Of a DNA stretch of 8,197 nt, positions 5,879 to 8,197 are shown in pieces; positions within the stretch are counted from its first letter, which is position 1, and each line of letters starts with the position of its first letter. The notes under the pieces are model-generated. The model did not search any database. It saw nothing but the letters and a program-made list of their open reading frames with translations, and was not told where the DNA came from. Source of the DNA: Sulfuricurvum sp. (GTDB lineage Bacteria; Campylobacterota; Campylobacteria; Campylobacterales; Sulfurimonadaceae); assembly GCA_024635855.1 (NCBI GenBank), contig JAGXHZ010000140.1, forward strand, positions 1 to 8,197. Direction: 5' to 3'. Made by a program: the position numbers and the translations under genes.

Positions 5879-8197
5879 ATGGAAGAAAAAACCGTTACCA
5901 TTATTGATACTTTTGGATTTTTTTTCCGCTCATTTTATGCTCTTCCTCCGCTTAGAAATAAGCACGGTTTTCCGACGGGTCTTTTGACCGGTTTCATTAA
6001 TTTTATTGCTTCGCTTCACAAAGATCACAGCAGTGATTATCTCATTTTTGCCCTTGATGCCAAGGGACCAAGTTTTCGTGCTGAAATTGATCCCAATTAT
6101 AAAGCCAATCGCTCTCCTGCACCCGAAGAACTGATTCAACAACTCCCTATTGCCATTAGTTGGATTGAAAAGATGGGGTATAAATCTCTTCTTTTGAGCG
6201 GATATGAAGCGGATGATATTATTGCTTCGGTAGTTTATCATGCAAAAGAGCAGGGGATAAATGTCCGCGTTGTCTCTCATGATAAAGATTTGTATCAGCT
6301 CATTGAAGACGATAAAGTAGTTTTAGTTGATGCAATCACCAAAAAAGTGCTCAATGAAACCCACTGTTTTGAAAAATACGGGGTTCATCCGTCTCAATTT
6401 ATTGACTATCAAGCGCTTATCGGTGATACCGCCGATAATGTTCCCGGAGTGAAGGGAATTGGAAAAGTAACGGCTGAAAAACTTTTAACGCAGTTTGGAA
6501 CATTAAATACGATTTACGAGCGACTTGATGAGGTCATGCCAGTGCGTATTCGCGGATTGCTGGAAACCTATCATGATGATGCTCTCAGGTCGCGCGAACT
6601 GGTGAAATTACGCAGGGATGTTTTTGAGTCTCTTGATTTTAATGAGTATGCGATGCATTTTGACAACCCTTTTCATCCGATTTATGATGAGTTGGTTCAC
6701 TATGAGATGAATGCGGTTTTACGAACTCTCAAAGCCAAAGCATTGTTTGAAGAGACACAGCCTTCGCGTGAGACATCAGTAGCAATCAAAAATGATCTCC
6801 CTAAGTGTGATACACCAAATGGATGCAGTCTCCTTATTGACACAGATGAAGCTCTTATGGCTTTGGTCTCTACCATATCCTCAGAGACAATTGTGGCGTT
6901 TGACACGGAAACAACGGGTCTTAATCCTCATACCGATTCATTGGTCGGATTTAGTTTTAGTATGGATGGACAAAGCGGTTATTACGTTCCCTTAAGTCAT
7001 AACTATCTGGGGGTTGGAGAACAAGTTTCCCAAGAATCAGCAAAAGCTGCAATACGAGCCATTTATAAAGGCAAAGTTATCGGACATAATCTCAAGTTTG
7101 ACCTCCATTTTGTGACTCGATTTTTAGGTGTTGAGAGGCTTCCACTTTATGCGGATACGATTATTATGGGATGGCTTAGTGATTCAAATCGCTCTCTTTC
7201 TATGGATAATCTTAGTCTTTCATTGCTGAACCACGAGATGATTCATTTCAAAGATACCGTAAAACGCGGAGAAAATTTTTCTTCCGTTGCCATCGAAGAT
7301 GCGTGTAAATACGCCGGAGAAGATGCCTATATTACCTATCGTCTTTATGAAGTGTTACGCGAGCAATTGCTCCTCAAAGGGGGAAATACTGCTTTAGATG
7401 AAGCGTTTAATGTTGAATTTCCTTTTATTGAGACGTTGCTAGGGATGGAAAAAGCGGGGATTGCGGTAGATATTGAGGTTCTCGAAGTCTTTAAAATTGA
7501 AGTTTCCAAGGAACTTTCAACCTTGACGGAAAAAGTTCATGCGACGTGTGGAACGGTTTTTAATCTCAATTCTCCCAAGCAATTGGGGGTGATTTTATTT
7601 GAAACACTGGGGCTTCCTCACGGGAAAAAAACCAAAACAGGTTACAGTACGGATGAATCCGTTCTTGAGGGACTGCGTCATGAGCATGAAGTTGTTTCAT
7701 TACTATTGCAGTATCGTGAGTATCACAAACTGTATTCAACCTACATTGAACCTCTCATCGCCCTTGCAAAGGTAGATAAACACTCACGCATTTATACGTC
7801 GTTTGTCCAAACTGGTACGGCAACAGGACGGCTTAGTTCTAAAAATCCCAATCTTCAAAACATTCCCGTCAAAACAGCTCTTGGAATGAGAATTCGTGAA
7901 GCATTCGTCGCGCCTGGGGGGAAAAAACTGATCGGAATTGACTATTCTCAGATCGAACTTCGACTGCTGGCTCATTTCAGTCAAGATAGCGTTTTGGTCA
8001 ATGCCTTTAACGAGGGACACGACATCCACATGCAAACAGCCATCGCCCTTTTCGGTGAAGCAGAAGCCGCGAGCAAACGTAGCATCGCTAAGACGGTCAA
8101 TTTCGGACTGCTCTACGGGATGGGGGCAAAAAAGCTCTCCGATACGTTGGGAATCAGTAGCAAAGAGGCAAAAGAGATTATTGAAAAATATTTTGAA
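5879..8197 (+). CDS. polA: DNA polymerase I, partial (C-terminus off window)
   Basis: Pol I fills gaps in excision repair and replaces RNA primers. The frame is open for 773 codons to the edge. The 5'-3' exonuclease has its full acidic set: D10, D60, E110, D112, D113, D135, D137, D183, D186, followed by the GVKGIGKVTAEKLL helix-hairpin-helix. The 3'-5' proofreading domain looks intact, unlike in several Pol I enzymes that have lost it: D342-x-E344, N404 and D408 (GHNLKFD), Y478 and D482 (YAGED). The polymerase part shows motif A (DYSQIELRLLAH, D688) and the O-helix RSIAKTVNFGLLYGM, with R734, K738, F742 and Y746. F rather than Y at 742 is the usual E. coli-like form, which discriminates against dideoxynucleotides. 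Motif C lies beyond the window. The ATG is 3 bases after the HDOD stop with only a poor ribosome site, suggesting coupling; the conserved TIIDTFGFFFRSFYALPPL follows at once, so the start is secure. Confidence 0.97.
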   Translation, partial: MEEKTVTIIDTFGFFFRSFYALPPLRNKHGFPTGLLTGFINFIASLHKDHSSDYLIFALDAKGPSFRAEIDPNYKANRSPAPEELIQQLPIAISWIEKMGYKSLLLSGYEADDIIASVVYHAKEQGINVRVVSHDKDLYQLIEDDKVVLVDAITKKVLNETHCFEKYGVHPSQFIDYQALIGDTADNVPGVKGIGKVTAEKLLTQFGTLNTIYERLDEVMPVRIRGLLETYHDDALRSRELVKLRRDVFESLDFNEYAMHFDNPFHPIYDELVHYEMNAVLRTLKAKALFEETQPSRETSVAIKNDLPKCDTPNGCSLLIDTDEALMALVSTISSETIVAFDTETTGLNPHTDSLVGFSFSMDGQSGYYVPLSHNYLGVGEQVSQESAKAAIRAIYKGKVIGHNLKFDLHFVTRFLGVERLPLYADTIIMGWLSDSNRSLSMDNLSLSLLNHEMIHFKDTVKRGENFSSVAIEDACKYAGEDAYITYRLYEVLREQLLLKGGNTALDEAFNVEFPFIETLLGMEKAGIAVDIEVLEVFKIEVSKELSTLTEKVHATCGTVFNLNSPKQLGVILFETLGLPHGKKTKTGYSTDESVLEGLRHEHEVVSLLLQYREYHKLYSTYIEPLIALAKVDKHSRIYTSFVQTGTATGRLSSKNPNLQNIPVKTALGMRIREAFVAPGGKKLIGIDYSQIELRLLAHFSQDSVLVNAFNEGHDIHMQTAIALFGEAEAASKRSIAKTVNFGLLYGMGAKKLSDTLGISSKEAKEIIEKYFE

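Noticed and set aside
5930..6280. Antisense 116-codon frame within polA
   Set aside because: It lies opposite the conserved 5'-3' nuclease domain and has no ribosome site or domain of its own.

Overview
The window looks like chromosomal DNA from a member of the Campylobacterota (Epsilonproteobacteria), most like the Sulfuricurvum/Sulfurimonas group. The clues are a stand-alone CheX-type phosphatase gene beside a short fliN, TATAAT -10 boxes without recognisable -35 boxes, tightly packed genes, and the general style of the UvrA and Pol I proteins. The genus is inferred from protein flavour, not from a search.

Left part (1-1176, minus strand): a compact chemotaxis/flagellar operon read right to left. 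It runs cheX-like phosphatase, then fliN (2-base gap), then a secreted AMIN-like protein (ATGA overlap) that leaves the window at base 1. A short divergent promoter region (1177-1296) separates it from the plus-strand genes.

Right part (1297-8197, plus strand): a TauE/SafE-type membrane transporter, uvrA (complete, 942 aa), an HDOD-domain signalling protein, and polA (first 773 codons; C-terminus beyond the window). Gaps are 7 bases (transporter to uvrA) and 3 bases (HDOD to polA). UvrA and Pol I act in the same pathway, nucleotide excision repair: damage recognition and, at the end, gap filling. The cluster therefore has a DNA-repair core with a transporter and an HDOD protein attached.

The most unusual item is between uvrA and the HDOD gene. 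A 153-bp non-coding element (4871-5023) has long terminal inverted repeats that include a 29-bp perfect match, and it is bordered by a 7-bp direct repeat, GGTATAA. This is the anatomy of a MITE-like transposable element with its target-site duplication. It lies directly behind the uvrA stop codon. The duplicated target contains that stop codon and most of the TATAAT box that probably drives the HDOD-polA pair. The insertion would have preserved both the end of uvrA and the downstream promoter while separating them by 153 bp. Apart from this element, the window is ordinary housekeeping DNA.
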